Origin: Rhodoluna lacicola
Lineage (GTDB): Bacteria; Actinomycetota; Actinomycetes; Actinomycetales; Microbacteriaceae
Direction of reading: 5' to 3'
Assembly (NCBI RefSeq): GCF_000699505.1
Contig: NZ_CP007490.1
Coordinates: forward strand, 1,364,001 to 1,428,000
DNA: 64,000 bases
A model generated the notes under the pieces. The model was not told the DNA's origin and did not search any database. It was given only the letters and a program-made list of their open reading frames with translations. Made by a program: the position numbers and the translations under genes. Positions 54,655-64,000 of the stretch are shown here, piece by piece. Numbering within the stretch: the first letter of the stretch is position 1; each line of letters starts with the position of its first letter.

Positions 54655-56285
54655 GCGGCAAGTCGGTAGCTCGCTCGTCGATGCTGATGGCGTCGGGCAC
54701 AATTATTTCTCGCGTTCTGGGTTTTGCGCGCACAGTTTTGTTGGCCGCGGCAATTGGTGTGACCACAGATGCCGCCGACGCATTTGGTGTTGCCAATCAA
54801 CTGCCAAATAACGTTTACGCAATCATCGTCACCGGTTTGCTAAACGCGGTTTTGATTCCACAGTTGGTGAAGGCTCGTTCCAACACCGATGGCGGCAAGG
54901 GCTACGTTGACCGATTGCTAACTTTGATCCTCAGCGTTTTTTTGGTGGTCACACTCGCGGCAACAATTGCATCGCCGTGGTTGGTGAGCCTTTACACCAG
55001 CGGCTGGACGCCAGAGCAGTTGGCGCTGGCCACGGCCTTTGCCTACTGGTGTTTGCCGCAGCTTTTCTTTTACGGTTTGTATTCGCTGCTTGGTGAAGTA
55101 CTAAATTCACGCAGCGTGTTTGGGCCCTACATGTGGGCTCCGGTTTTGAACAACATAGTTTCAATGGTTGGTCTGATTGCGTTCATTATTTTGTTTGGCC
55201 TTGACCCAACCGGAACGCTAGACATCACCGCTTGGACGCCGGCACAAATTGCCTGGTTATCTGGTAGCGCAACAGTTGGTGTTGCCGCGCAGGCTTTCAT
55301 TTTGCTTTGGGCTTGGAAGCGCGCCGAGATTAAATTCAATTTGAATTTCAAGTGGCGCGGTTTTGGTTTGCGCCCGGCGCTCAAGGCGGCCAGCTGGTCA
55401 CTCGGCATGGTGGTGGTTACACAAATCGGTGGTGTGGTGCAAACCATCGTGGCCTCACAAGCAATTAGCGCGCGTTCAGAAAATGCGGCCGTGGCATCGG
55501 TTGCTGTTGCCGGTGTGGCCTGGTTAATTTTTATGGTGCCGCACTCGGTGGTAACCGTTTCAGTTGCAACCGCTTACTTCACCAAGATGGCTCAGCACGC
55601 GCACGAAAAGAAAATGGATCTGTTCAAAAAAGATTTCTCTGCGGGTCTTCGCGCCATCAGCGTGTTTGCAGTTTTCTTTAGCGTTGCCATGATCGTGTTG
55701 GCCTATCCAATGTCGCGAGTTTTTATTGGTGAGTTTGATGCAACAATTTCGCTTGGCAACGTGTTGATTGCATTCATGATTGGTTTGTTGCCATTCAGTT
55801 TTGTTTACATGATGCAGCGCGCGTTCTATGCACTTGAGAACACCCGCACGCCTTTTGTCTTCACCACGATTCAGATTGCAATTTACATCGTGGGCGCAAT
55901 TGTGATTTCGAATACCGTTGAAGCAAAGTGGTTAGTGGTGGCACTTTCACTTTTGACTTCAACCACCGTGACCCTGCAGGCGATCATCGCCTACACAATG
56001 TTGACCAAACGAGTCGGCAGCCTGGGCGATCACAAAATCGCCACCGCGCTTTCGCAATTTATTTTGGCTGGCGTGATTGCTGGCGCAATTGGTTATGGCG
56101 CAATCGAAATCATCGGTGGCATTAAACCTGGTTCGTTCGCGGTGGCATCGGTGTTGTCTTCGTCGCTCACGATTGCCGGAGTTGGTTTTGTGATGTTTGG
56201 CATTTACGTGGTTGCCTTACGTTTACTAAGAGTTTCCGAGATAGACACGGCACTGGCCGGACTCAAGGGAATACTGCGCCGCTAA
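54651..56285 (+). CDS. murJ: Lipid II flippase MurJ
   Basis: 544 residues with about 14 helices of the MviN/MurJ family; ASGTIISRVLGFARTVLLAAAIG opens the protein. It moves lipid II across the membrane for peptidoglycan synthesis. The start is a TTG overlapping the preceding stop (TTGA). The long C-terminal kinase-like tail found in mycobacterial MurJ is absent. Confidence 0.92.
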   Translation: MSGKSVARSSMLMASGTIISRVLGFARTVLLAAAIGVTTDAADAFGVANQLPNNVYAIIVTGLLNAVLIPQLVKARSNTDGGKGYVDRLLTLILSVFLVVTLAATIASPWLVSLYTSGWTPEQLALATAFAYWCLPQLFFYGLYSLLGEVLNSRSVFGPYMWAPVLNNIVSMVGLIAFIILFGLDPTGTLDITAWTPAQIAWLSGSATVGVAAQAFILLWAWKRAEIKFNLNFKWRGFGLRPALKAASWSLGMVVVTQIGGVVQTIVASQAISARSENAAVASVAVAGVAWLIFMVPHSVVTVSVATAYFTKMAQHAHEKKMDLFKKDFSAGLRAISVFAVFFSVAMIVLAYPMSRVFIGEFDATISLGNVLIAFMIGLLPFSFVYMMQRAFYALENTRTPFVFTTIQIAIYIVGAIVISNTVEAKWLVVALSLLTSTTVTLQAIIAYTMLTKRVGSLGDHKIATALSQFILAGVIAGAIGYGAIEIIGGIKPGSFAVASVLSSSLTIAGVGFVMFGIYVVALRLLRVSEIDTALAGLKGILRR

Positions 56286-56347
56286 AATTGGCTGATAGCC
56301 ACAAGTAAGAAACAGTGCCTAAGTGACAGGCCCGGAAAGAAATTCAA

Positions 56348-57268
56348 ATGCGCGACGTCATCATTATTGGTTCAGGCCCGGCTGGGTACACCGCGGGTAT
56401 TTACACCGCACGCGCGGGTTTGAAGCCGCTACTGATTGCTTCATCGGTTGAAGCCGGTGGCGAGCTAATGAAAACCACAGAGGTAGAGAACTACCCTGGT
56501 TTTCCAGAGGGTCTAATGGGACCTGAGCTGATGGCTCACTTCCAGGCCCAGGCCGAGCGCTTTGGCACTGAGATCCTGATGGACGACGTGGTTGAGGTTG
56601 ACCTCAAGGGTGACGTAAAGATTGTTAAAACCGGCGCGGGCGAGACCTTTGAAGCCAAGACCGTGATTTTGGCAACCGGAGCTGCCTATCGCGAGCTTGG
56701 TTTGCCACGTGAAAAAGAGCTTTCTGGCCACGGAGTTTCATGGTGTGCCACCTGTGACGGTTTCTTCTTCCGCGAGAAGACCATTGCCGTAGTTGGCGGT
56801 GGCGACTCAGCCATGGAAGAAGCCCTATTTTTGACCCGATTTGCCTCAAAGGTTTACCTGATTCACCGCCGCGATACCTTCAAGGCCTCAAAAATCATGC
56901 AGGACCGAGCCCTTGCCCACGAAAAGATTGAAGTCATCTGGAACTCAGAAGTGGCCGAGCTAAAGGGTGAAAAGAACCTAGAGGGCGTGACCCTAAAGAG
57001 CACCGTGGACGGCTCAACCAGCGAACTAGCTTTGGACGGACTTTTTATTGCCGTTGGAAATGATCCAAGGGTCTGGCTTGTTGAAGATCAGGTCACGCTC
57101 ACCCCTGAGAAGTTCATTCAGGTTGAGGGTCGCAGTTCAAAGACCAATCTGCCGGGCGTTTTTGCCTGTGGAGATGTGATTGACCCGACTTACCGTCAGG
57201 CAATTACCGCCGCCGGCTCTGGTTGTGTGGCTGCGCTAGACGCAGAGCACTTCCTGGCCAACCACTAG
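56348..57268 (+). CDS. trxB: Thioredoxin reductase
   Basis: 306 residues. FAD motif GSGPAGYTAG near the N-terminus, redox-active CATCDG (about 134-139), NADPH motif GGGDSAMEEA and a C-terminal GVFACGDV. It reduces thioredoxin with NADPH. A GAAAGAAA stretch precedes the ATG. trxA follows after 31 bases. Confidence 0.96.
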   Translation: MRDVIIIGSGPAGYTAGIYTARAGLKPLLIASSVEAGGELMKTTEVENYPGFPEGLMGPELMAHFQAQAERFGTEILMDDVVEVDLKGDVKIVKTGAGETFEAKTVILATGAAYRELGLPREKELSGHGVSWCATCDGFFFREKTIAVVGGGDSAMEEALFLTRFASKVYLIHRRDTFKASKIMQDRALAHEKIEVIWNSEVAELKGEKNLEGVTLKSTVDGSTSELALDGLFIAVGNDPRVWLVEDQVTLTPEKFIQVEGRSSKTNLPGVFACGDVIDPTYRQAITAAGSGCVAALDAEHFLANH

Positions 57269-57299
57269 CTTCAAATCTGTACAAAATTAGGAGATTCAG

Positions 57300-57620
57300 A
57301 TGTCCAAGGACGTAACCACCGCCAGCTTCCAGGCTGATGTACTTTCAAACCCAAAGCCAGTCCTCGTAGACTTTTGGGCCGAGTGGTGTGGTCCTTGCCG
57401 CATGGTCTCTCCGATCCTTGATGAGATTGCTGCCGAATACGGCGACAAGCTTGAGGTCGTAAAGGTAAACGTAGACAACGAGCCTCAGCTGGCACAGCAG
57501 TATGGCATCACCGGAATTCCTGCGCTGCAGGTTTTCCACGGTGGCGCTGTGGTGAAGTCAATGGTTGGCGCGAAGCCAAAGAACATCTTGCTTCAGGACC
57601 TTGCCGACTACATCAAGTAA
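57300..57620 (+). CDS. trxA: Thioredoxin
   Basis: 106 residues with the redox motif WCGPC (about 30-34) and the cis-Pro region GIPALQV. AGGAG precedes the ATG. Partner of TrxB in the same operon. Confidence 0.96.
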   Translation: MSKDVTTASFQADVLSNPKPVLVDFWAEWCGPCRMVSPILDEIAAEYGDKLEVVKVNVDNEPQLAQQYGITGIPALQVFHGGAVVKSMVGAKPKNILLQDLADYIK

Positions 57621-57635
57621 TTTTTCAACACCGAA

Positions 57636-57661
57636 AGTCGGTCTCCGCTAGGGGACCGACT
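57636..57661 (+). terminator. Terminator of trxB-trxA
   Basis: AGTCGGTCTCC pairs with GGGGACCGACT (one G-U pair) around GCTA; ATTGCTTT follows. Confidence 0.75.
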
Positions 57662-57672
57662 ATTGCTTTAAG

Positions 57673-57678
57673 TAAACT
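57673..57678 (+). promoter_or_regulatory. -10 element of a leaderless start (TAAACT)
   Basis: TAAACT ends six bases before ATG 57685; spacer AATCTA. Confidence 0.65.
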
Positions 57679-57684
57679 AATCTA

Positions 57685-58935
57685 ATGACCGAACTCACCC
57701 CGCAGGCAAATAATCTCGACCAATGGTTGGATGCTTATGCGGCGCGCGCGGAAACCCTAACGGTTTCAGAAGTTCGAGCCCTGTTTTCTGTGGTGTCCCG
57801 CCCAGAGGTGGTTAGCCTTGCCGGCGGAATGCCTTACGTTGCGGCCCTGCCCAAAGATCTTTTGAGCGATGCCTACGAAAGCATGATGCGCACCCGCGGC
57901 GACCTGGCGATTCAGTACGCCGGCGGCCAGGGCGACCTAAAACTTCGCGATCAGATTCGCGACCTAATGGCCCTTGAGGGAATCCACTCATCGGTTGAAG
58001 ACATCGTGATCACCACCGGTTCGCAGCACGGCCTAGATATGATTGCCGGCCTATTCCTTGATGAGGGTGACGTTGTTCTGGCCGAGGGCCCTAGCTACGT
58101 TGGCGCTATCGGTATTTTCCGTCACTACGAAGCGCACATTGAGCACGTCTACACCGATAACAACGGCATGAGCCCTGAAGCTCTTGAAGAGTCAATCGAC
58201 AGAATGAAAAAGCAGGGCAAGAAAATTAAGTTCTTGTACCTGGTGCCAAACTTCGCGAACCCATCGGGTGTGACTCTTTCTGCTGATCGCCGCCCAAAGA
58301 TTCTTGAAATCTGCAAGCGCGAACACATCTTGATTCTTGAAGACAACCCATACGGTCTGTTGTATTTTGACAAGCCAGTACCCGATGCACTTCGCGCTAC
58401 CGACGAAGACGGCGTGATCTATCTGGGTTCATTCTCAAAGATTTTGGCACCGGGTTTCCGCGTGGGTTATGTGCTTGCACCACCTGCGATTCGCGACAAG
58501 CTAGTGCTGGCGCAGGAATCAGCCCTGCTCTGCCCAAGCTCGTTTACCCAGTTCATGATCAGCGAATACTTGGCACACGCAGATTGGCAAAAGCAGATTG
58601 ACACCTTCCGCGGTGTTTATCGCGAACGCAAAGATGCAGCGCTGTCGGCAGTGCGCGAATACTTGCCGAATGTTGAAACGACAACACCCGATGGTGGGTT
58701 CTATCTGTGGCTGACTTTGCCAGAGGGAATCGACTCAAAGGCGATGTTGCCGCTAGCGGTTAAGGAATTGGTGGCTTACACACCGGGAACCGCATTCTTT
58801 GGTGATGGCACCGGTCAGCGCAATTTGCGTATTTGCTACTCGTACCCAACACCAGAAAATATCAAGATTGGTATCAAGCGTTTGTCTAACGTGATCAATC
58901 TGCAAACCGAACTGCTTGAAACTTTCGCCAAATAA
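57685..58935 (+). CDS. PLP-dependent aminotransferase (class I/II, 2-aminoadipate type)
   Basis: 416 residues. The PLP-Lys segment GSFSKILAPGFRVGY is present, and the overall pattern (SLAGGMPYVAALPKDL, IQYAGGQGDLKLRDQIRDLM) resembles MocR/LysN-type aminotransferases, but no DNA-binding domain is attached. The amino-acid substrate is unknown. It is followed 15 bases later by ddl. Confidence 0.87.
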   Translation: MTELTPQANNLDQWLDAYAARAETLTVSEVRALFSVVSRPEVVSLAGGMPYVAALPKDLLSDAYESMMRTRGDLAIQYAGGQGDLKLRDQIRDLMALEGIHSSVEDIVITTGSQHGLDMIAGLFLDEGDVVLAEGPSYVGAIGIFRHYEAHIEHVYTDNNGMSPEALEESIDRMKKQGKKIKFLYLVPNFANPSGVTLSADRRPKILEICKREHILILEDNPYGLLYFDKPVPDALRATDEDGVIYLGSFSKILAPGFRVGYVLAPPAIRDKLVLAQESALLCPSSFTQFMISEYLAHADWQKQIDTFRGVYRERKDAALSAVREYLPNVETTTPDGGFYLWLTLPEGIDSKAMLPLAVKELVAYTPGTAFFGDGTGQRNLRICYSYPTPENIKIGIKRLSNVINLQTELLETFAK

Positions 58936-58950
58936 AAAAGAGGTATCAAA

Positions 58951-59919
58951 ATGATTCCCAAGGGCAAGGCTGGCAACAAACTAAAAATCACCGTGCTCGC
59001 CGGTGGCATTTCACACGAGCGCGACATCTCACTTAAATCTGGCCGCAGAGTTGCCGATGCTCTCACCGATTTTGGCGCCGAAGTTGTAATTCGCGAACCA
59101 GACAACGAGCTGCTTTCAAATATCAAAAAAGATAAGCCAGATGTTATCTTCCCTTGCCTGCACGGAGCATCCGGTGAAGACGGCGCTCTGCGCGATGTTC
59201 TAACCCTTAGCGGTGTGCCGTTTGTTGGCGCGACTGCATCGGGGTCTAGATTGGCGTGGGACAAATCAATTGCCAAGGTCTTGGTTTCACGTGATGGAAT
59301 CCAAACCCCGGCATCAATCACCTTGCCAAAAGACACCTTCCGCGAGCTGGATGCCGAGGGAGTGCTGAAGGCGGTCACCAGTTCAATCGCTTTGCCGGTT
59401 GTGGTTAAGCCGGCGCGATCGGGCTCTGCCCAGGGCGTCAGCATCGTCAAAACTCAGAACGAACTAAACCGCGCCATGATTGACGCCTACGTTTACTGCG
59501 ATGTCGCCATCATCGAAAAATACATCGAGGGCACTGAGCTTGCGATATCGGTGATTGATTTGGGTGCCGGTCCGATTGCCCTGCCACCGGTTGAGATTGA
59601 ACCGCGCGATGGAAAGTACGGATACCACGAGCGCTACATTGCCGGCGAGGCCAACTTCTATGTACCAGCCAGGGTCAAGCCGCAGGTCAATGAAGAGGCG
59701 GCCAAGATTGCGATTCGCGCTCACGAAATTCTAGGATTACGCCACATTTCTCGCATCGACATGATCGTTGATAAAAAGGGTGTGTGCTGGTTCCTTGAGG
59801 CAAACGTTGCCCCGGGGCTAACCGAAACCTCGCTGGTTCCGCAGGCAATTGCTGCCAGTGGCAACACGCTCGGCGAGGTCTACTATTCGTTAGCCGAAGC
59901 GGCAAAACGAAACCTGTAA
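58951..59919 (+). CDS. ddl: D-alanine-D-alanine ligase
   Basis: 322 residues. An ATP-grasp enzyme with ISHERDISLKSGR near the N-terminus, KPARSGSAQGVS and EKYIEGTELAI, ending in a LEANVAPGLTETSLVPQA segment. It joins two D-Ala for peptidoglycan. AAAGAGG precedes the ATG. A second ddl elsewhere cannot be excluded. Confidence 0.88.
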   Translation: MIPKGKAGNKLKITVLAGGISHERDISLKSGRRVADALTDFGAEVVIREPDNELLSNIKKDKPDVIFPCLHGASGEDGALRDVLTLSGVPFVGATASGSRLAWDKSIAKVLVSRDGIQTPASITLPKDTFRELDAEGVLKAVTSSIALPVVVKPARSGSAQGVSIVKTQNELNRAMIDAYVYCDVAIIEKYIEGTELAISVIDLGAGPIALPPVEIEPRDGKYGYHERYIAGEANFYVPARVKPQVNEEAAKIAIRAHEILGLRHISRIDMIVDKKGVCWFLEANVAPGLTETSLVPQAIAASGNTLGEVYYSLAEAAKRNL

Positions 59920-59987
59920 CACTGATACGAAACACCGAAACAAAAACTAAATAGTTCCACTCCTCTAACAGAAATGATGCACTCCTA

Positions 59988-61178
59988 ATGAGCACTCTTC
60001 GCCTATTTACATCAGAGTCTGTGACTGAGGGTCACCCAGATAAAATTTGTGACCAAATCTCGGACACTATTCTCGACGCCATGCTAGAACAAGACCCGCA
60101 CTCACGTGTTGCGGTTGAGACCATGGTCACCACCGGACTCGTTCACGTTGCCGGTGAAGTTACCACCGCGGGCTACGTAGAAATTCCAGCGCTGGTTCGC
60201 CAAAAGATTCAAGACATCGGTTACACCTCATCTGACATCGGCTTCGATGGCAAGAGCTGTGGTGTATCGGTTTCTATCGGTGCTCAATCACCCGACATCG
60301 CGCAAGGTGTTGATGACGGTTTCGAAAACCGCGTGGGCAACTCTGGCGACAAATACGACTCGCAAGGTGCGGGTGACCAGGGAATCATGTTTGGTTATGC
60401 CACCAATGAGACCGCAACACTTTCGCCAACCGCAATCACAATTTCACACCGATTGAGCGAGAAGCTTGCCGAAGTTCGCAAGAGTGGCAAGGTTGATTTT
60501 CTTCGCCCAGATGGCAAGACTCAGGTCACCATTGGTTATGACGGTGCGACTCCTAAAACCATTGAGGCAGTTGTGTTGTCAACCCAGCACAATCCTGGTG
60601 TAACTCACGCGCAAATTGTTGAGGCAATGACCGCAGAGGTTATCAATCCAATTCTTGAGTCCACCGGTTTGGATTTCTCTGGTGTGAACCTATTCATTAA
60701 CCCAACCGGCAAGTTTGAAATTGGTGGCCCAATGGGTGACGCCGGTTTGACCGGTCGCAAAATTATTGTTGACACCTACGGTGGCGCAAGTCGTCACGGT
60801 GGTGGTGCTTTCAGCGGTAAGGACCCATCAAAGGTTGACCGCTCCGCTGCATACGCCATGCGTTGGGTAGCCAAGAACGTTGTGGCTGCTGGGCTTGCTG
60901 ATCGTGCAGAGGTTCAGGTTGCCTACGCAATTGGTGTTGCACGTCCAGTTGGTTTGTACGTTGAAACTTTTGGAACCGCACACGTTGCCGAAGAAAAAAT
61001 TGTTGCGGCGATTGAAGATGTTTTTGATCTTCGTCCAAAGGCAATCATCGAGGCGCTTGATTTGCTTCGTCCGATTTACGCGCAGACTGCAACCTATGGT
61101 CACTTTGGTCGTGAGCTTCCAAACTTTACCTGGGAACGCACCGATCGTGCGGAGGATTTGAAATCAGCTATTAGCTAA
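59988..61178 (+). CDS. metK: S-adenosylmethionine synthetase
   Basis: 396 residues with [18 protein letters not shown] and [16 protein letters not shown], all diagnostic. It makes SAM from methionine and ATP. No SAM riboswitch is visible in the 68 bases upstream. Its stop overlaps the convergent parB stop (CTAA at 61175-61178). Confidence 0.97.
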   Translation: MSTLRLFTSESVTEGHPDKICDQISDTILDAMLEQDPHSRVAVETMVTTGLVHVAGEVTTAGYVEIPALVRQKIQDIGYTSSDIGFDGKSCGVSVSIGAQSPDIAQGVDDGFENRVGNSGDKYDSQGAGDQGIMFGYATNETATLSPTAITISHRLSEKLAEVRKSGKVDFLRPDGKTQVTIGYDGATPKTIEAVVLSTQHNPGVTHAQIVEAMTAEVINPILESTGLDFSGVNLFINPTGKFEIGGPMGDAGLTGRKIIVDTYGGASRHGGGAFSGKDPSKVDRSAAYAMRWVAKNVVAAGLADRAEVQVAYAIGVARPVGLYVETFGTAHVAEEKIVAAIEDVFDLRPKAIIEALDLLRPIYAQTATYGHFGRELPNFTWERTDRAEDLKSAIS

Positions 61179-62131
61179 TACTTGATTTCCTGACCAAGTT
61201 CTTTAAGAATTCGATTAAGGTCAGCTACCGTCGCGAAATCGATGACTAGCTGACCTTTTTTCTTACCCAAGTTAATCGAGACTTTGGTATTCAAGCGATC
61301 ACCAAGTTGCTCGGCAATCACTTTTAGTGAATCCTTGCGCGCTCCCTGAGTAATGGTTGCTTTGCCCGCGGTTGCAACTGGCTTGTCCATGCCAACGAGT
61401 TCTTCAAGTGAGCGAACCGATAGCCCCTCATTGATTACCTTGTTGGCGAAGTACTCCATGCGGGATGCATCTGGTGCAGAAAGAATTGCACGTGCGTGAC
61501 CCGCAGAAAGAACACCAGCGGCAACCTTTTGCTGAACTGAGATTGGCAGCTTTAACAAACGAATGGTGTTGGTGATCTGTGGTCGTGAGCGACCAATCTT
61601 TTCAGCCAGCTGATCCTGGGTAATGCCAAAGTCGCTCAGCAGCTGCTGATAAGCAGAGGCTTCTTCAAGTGGGTTTAGGTTTGCGCGGTGAATGTTTTCC
61701 AACAGTGCATCGCGAAGCATGTTGTCATCCGATGTTTCACGAATAACCGCAGGGATCTTTTTGAGTCCGGCTTCTTTAGAGGCACGAAGGCGACGCTCAC
61801 CCATGATGAGTTCGTACTTGCCCGGTGAAAGTTCACGAACCACGATTGGCTGCAGAACACCAAACTCCTTAACCGAGTGCACGAGTTCGGCAAATGGCTC
61901 CGCTTCAAAAACTTTTCGTGGTTGAGCGGCATTTGGTTGGATTGCGGTGACGTCCAATTCACCGAAGCGAAGGCCGTCAACTTGTACAAGTTCTTGTGCA
62001 GATTCGGGTTTTTTGCCATTTTCGCCATTTCCAGAGAAGAAAACGTCGATTGGGCGCTCGCTCGGAACGGCTGAGGTTGGAATCAGTGCGCCAATTCCGC
62101 GGCCCAGGCCAACCTTCTTTTTATCTGCCAT
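61175..62131 (-). CDS. parB: Chromosome partitioning protein ParB
   Basis: 318 residues. The ParB boxes include [12 protein letters not shown] (CTP-binding box II) and the central helix-turn-helix ([24 protein letters not shown]) that reads parS. ATG 62131 is chosen over the longer frame since AAGGGAG precedes it and homology begins at [11 protein letters not shown]. Its 5' end overlaps parA by 11 bases. Confidence 0.95.
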   Translation of the reverse strand: MADKKKVGLGRGIGALIPTSAVPSERPIDVFFSGNGENGKKPESAQELVQVDGLRFGELDVTAIQPNAAQPRKVFEAEPFAELVHSVKEFGVLQPIVVRELSPGKYELIMGERRLRASKEAGLKKIPAVIRETSDDNMLRDALLENIHRANLNPLEEASAYQQLLSDFGITQDQLAEKIGRSRPQITNTIRLLKLPISVQQKVAAGVLSAGHARAILSAPDASRMEYFANKVINEGLSVRSLEELVGMDKPVATAGKATITQGARKDSLKVIAEQLGDRLNTKVSINLGKKKGQLVIDFATVADLNRILKELGQEIKY

Positions 62132-63011
62132 TTTGTGCTCCCTTTTGTGCGATTTCGATTGCGGCTTCAAGATAACTCAAGCTACCGACAGAAGATTTGT
62201 CATGGCTGATCACCGTGCGACCAAAACTAGGTGCCTCAGAAACTCGAACATTTCGTGGAATCACCGAATTCAAGGTCTGAGCAGGGAAGTGCTGACGAAC
62301 ATCATCAACCACGGCCGAGGCCAGCTTGGTTCGGCTGTCATACATAGTCAGAAGAATTGTGGACAGCACCAACTGTGGGTTTAGGGCCTGCTGAATTCGC
62401 TCAATGTTTCTGAGCAACTGGCTTAGGCCCTCTAGCGCGTAGTACTCACATTGAATCGGAAGCAATACCTCGGTGGCGGCAACAAAGGCATTTACCGTCA
62501 AAAGCCCAAGGCTTGGTGGGCAGTCAATAAAGATGTAATCGGGGTGGTTACCTTGAGCCAGATAGGTGTCGATCGCGGTCTTTAGCAGCGCGTGCCAGTT
62601 TTCACGCTCAAAGGCTGTGACAATCTCAATCTCGGCGCCGGCCAAATCGATGGTCGCCGGAAGGCAGCTTAGGTTTGGGTTTTCCGGGCTGACCTGAACG
62701 GCGTCCTTGATTTCGGCGCCTTCAATCAGGACCTCGTAAATGCCAAGGGTGCCTTCGCCGTGCTCAATGCCCAGTGCTGTTGAGGCGTTTCCCTGAGGGT
62801 CCAGGTCAATAACCAGTACCTTTAGGCTCTTTGCGGCGAGGGCTGCGGCCAGGTTCACGGTTGATGTGGTCTTGCCTACGCCACCTTTTTGGTTAGAAAC
62901 CGATATAACTCTGGTCTTTAGCGGCTTAGGTAGCGGGGTGGCCTCGATCTTCTTGAGACGAGAGGACGACTGAAACAGTTCATCGCCTAGGGGAGAGCCG
63001 GTCATGCTCAT
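62121..63011 (-). CDS. parA: Chromosome partitioning ATPase ParA
   Basis: 296 residues with the deviant Walker A KGGVGKTT (about 42-49) and DLDPQGNAS. It forms a nucleoid-bound gradient for ParB-parS. AAGGGGG lies upstream of ATG 63011; a second in-frame ATG follows at residue 3. It is read from a region containing a parS site. Confidence 0.95.
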   Translation of the reverse strand: MSMTGSPLGDELFQSSSRLKKIEATPLPKPLKTRVISVSNQKGGVGKTTSTVNLAAALAAKSLKVLVIDLDPQGNASTALGIEHGEGTLGIYEVLIEGAEIKDAVQVSPENPNLSCLPATIDLAGAEIEIVTAFERENWHALLKTAIDTYLAQGNHPDYIFIDCPPSLGLLTVNAFVAATEVLLPIQCEYYALEGLSQLLRNIERIQQALNPQLVLSTILLTMYDSRTKLASAVVDDVRQHFPAQTLNSVIPRNVRVSEAPSFGRTVISHDKSSVGSLSYLEAAIEIAQKGAQNGR

Positions 63012-63026
63012 TCAGATACCCCCTTC

Positions 63027-63042
63027 GGTTTCACGTGAAACA
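63027..63042. promoter_or_regulatory. parS site 1
   Basis: GGTTTCACGTGAAACA matches the parS consensus TGTTTCACGTGAAACA at 15 of 16 positions. It lies just upstream of parA. Confidence 0.92.
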
Positions 63043-63051
63043 TTCCGGTTA

Positions 63052-63687
63052 TCACAATAACTTAGTTCGCACCACGCGAGTTGGTTCGTCCAGGAACTGT
63101 TCGCCAGTGAATACGATTTCAAAGCTTTCTATGCCCAATTTCTTCATTAGGGGCTTGGCCTCTTCGATTTCTTCGCCAGCCTTGGCTCCCTTGAGTGCAA
63201 TAATTTCGCCGCCATTTTTGGTCATTGGCACGCACATCCGCAGCAACTGCGGCATGGCCTTAACCGCACGGGCAGTCACCACGTCAAAAACCTCACCGAC
63301 TTCTTCGGCCCGGTTTCGTAGGACTCGAACGTTTTTTAGGCCCAGCTCTTCAACGGTCTGCTTTAGCCATTCAGATCTGCGCTCCATTGGCTCGATCAAA
63401 ACGAATTCGGCCTCTGGTTGGGCAATCGCCATTGGTATTCCCGGCAGTCCGGCACCTGAGCCAACATCGCCCACGGTTTGCCCAGGGGAGACCAGTTCGG
63501 CAACCACGGCAGAGTTCAGTACGTGCCTGGTCCAAATCTTTGGGTATTCGCGAGGTCCCAATAGTCCGTATGTTTCACCGTCACGAACTAGGGCAGCGGT
63601 GTATTTACGTGCAGCCTCGATTCGATCCGCGAATATGAGGGCAGCGGCTGAGGGCTCCGCTTCGGGAGTGAAATCAAGATCTGTCAT
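63052..63687 (-). CDS. rsmG: 16S rRNA (guanine-N7) methyltransferase RsmG
   Basis: 211 residues. The SAM motif VGDVGSGAGLPGIPMAI and family segment IWTRHVLNSA are present. It methylates G527 of 16S rRNA. It lies between the two parS sites, upstream of parA. Confidence 0.95.
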   Translation of the reverse strand: MTDLDFTPEAEPSAAALIFADRIEAARKYTAALVRDGETYGLLGPREYPKIWTRHVLNSAVVAELVSPGQTVGDVGSGAGLPGIPMAIAQPEAEFVLIEPMERRSEWLKQTVEELGLKNVRVLRNRAEEVGEVFDVVTARAVKAMPQLLRMCVPMTKNGGEIIALKGAKAGEEIEEAKPLMKKLGIESFEIVFTGEQFLDEPTRVVRTKLL

Positions 63688-63698
63688 GAATTCCTCAA

Positions 63699-63714
63699 TG
63701 TTTCACGTGAAACT
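63699..63714. promoter_or_regulatory. parS site 2
   Basis: TGTTTCACGTGAAACT matches the consensus at 15 of 16 positions. It is in the gap between jag and rsmG. Confidence 0.92.
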
Positions 63715-63794
63715 GTCAGGCGCGCAGCTGTGTTTTGGTGAAGGGCGTATATAGCCCGAACCGAAATACAGCGACGAGCTGACTGACTAACCCT

Positions 63795-64000
63795 TATGAA
63801 GGTTTAATGACAATGTGACGCTCGCGGCCTTCGCCCTCAGACTCTGACACAAGGCCAGCCTCTGAAATCACGTCGTGAACAATCTTGCGCTCGTAAGAAG
63901 ACATTGGCTTCATTGGCACAGCCTCGCCGGTGTCTTTTACCTTGGCAATCAGCTTGTTCACGATGCGGGTTAGCTCATCAACGCGAGCCTGGCGTGAACC
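63795..64000 (-). CDS. jag: Jag/KhpB R3H-domain RNA-binding protein (C-terminal part, runs off right edge)
   Basis: The last 67 or so residues are present, ending RERHIVIKPS. The R3H motif is RKIVH in SSYERKIVHDVI. Jag binds RNA and lies between yidC and rsmG in most bacteria, so yidC, rnpA, rpmH and dnaA are expected beyond the edge. Confidence 0.88.

Noticed and set aside
59920-59987. A SAM riboswitch upstream of metK
   Set aside because: Only 68 bases, without the paired elements of known SAM riboswitches.
63035-63754. A 239-codon plus-strand frame over rsmG
   Set aside because: It runs antisense to rsmG and through both parS sites.

Overview
The window looks like the chromosome of a small-genome, roughly 50 % G+C actinobacterium of the family Microbacteriaceae, most like the freshwater Luna lineage (Rhodoluna/Aquiluna type). 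This is an inference from gene content and order, not a database result. It rests on the actinobacterial dnaK-grpE-dnaJ-hspR-clpB operon with HAIR operators, the CopD/CtaG fusion, the murJ-trxB-trxA...parB-parA-rsmG-jag order, dense packing and many apparently leaderless genes. The right end approaches the replication-origin region: parS sites, parA/parB, rsmG and jag are present, and dnaA should lie beyond the edge. No tRNA, rRNA, insertion sequence, prophage or CRISPR array was seen.

Layout. 1-0.5 kb: glpX (cut by the left edge). 0.6-10.8 kb: an EamA exporter, then an inositol/sugar-acid-like catabolic locus with two Gfo/Idh/MocA dehydrogenases, two TIM-barrel isomerase/dehydratase-like proteins, an SDR epimerase-like protein, a LacI-family regulator and an ABC importer. 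Several of its promoters carry the same TGGAmC-type operator. 10.8-18.9 kb: housekeeping genes (GNAT, purA, SpoU methyltransferase, nhaA, HAD phosphatase, MFS, pyrE, exonuclease III, AlkD). 18.9-26.8 kb: a CASTOR/POLLUX-like channel and the HspR heat-shock operon. 27-35.9 kb: UMF1-type MFS, Dyp peroxidase with the copper chaperone PCuAC, dcd, a DUF2834 protein, cytochrome P450, a Pif1-like helicase, CopD/CtaG and an ICMT-like protein. 36-40.7 kb: hupB, a zinc-sparing ribosomal protein operon (rpmB-rpmG-rpsN) with a relic second rpsN end, and znuACB-zur behind a clear Zur-type palindrome. 40.7-44.6 kb: an orphan XRE regulator and 2-oxoacid dehydrogenase E1a/E1b/E2. 44.6-48.5 kb: a holin-like membrane protein, a WXG-like mini-protein with an alpha/beta hydrolase, purB and two small membrane proteins. 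48.5-53.6 kb: dnaB, a DnaA-box cluster, rplI-rpsR-ssb-rpsF, and the CCA-adding enzyme. 53.6-61.2 kb: NUDIX, a miniature DUF6049-like protein, murJ, trxB, trxA, an aminotransferase, ddl and metK. 61.2-64 kb: parB, parA, rsmG, jag (cut by the right edge) and two parS sites.

How it works together. Three regulons can be read directly: LacI-type control of the sugar locus, HspR control of chaperones, and Zur control of zinc uptake beside Cys-free ribosomal proteins. Across the window, starts of transcription units repeatedly show a TAnnnT (or CAnnnT) -10 element exactly six bases before the start codon and no Shine-Dalgarno sequence. Downstream operon genes instead have Shine-Dalgarno sites or 1-4 base overlaps. 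The most unusual items are the DnaA-box cluster upstream of dnaB, the rpsN relic with its own terminator-like hairpin, and the shared operator family of the inositol-like locus.
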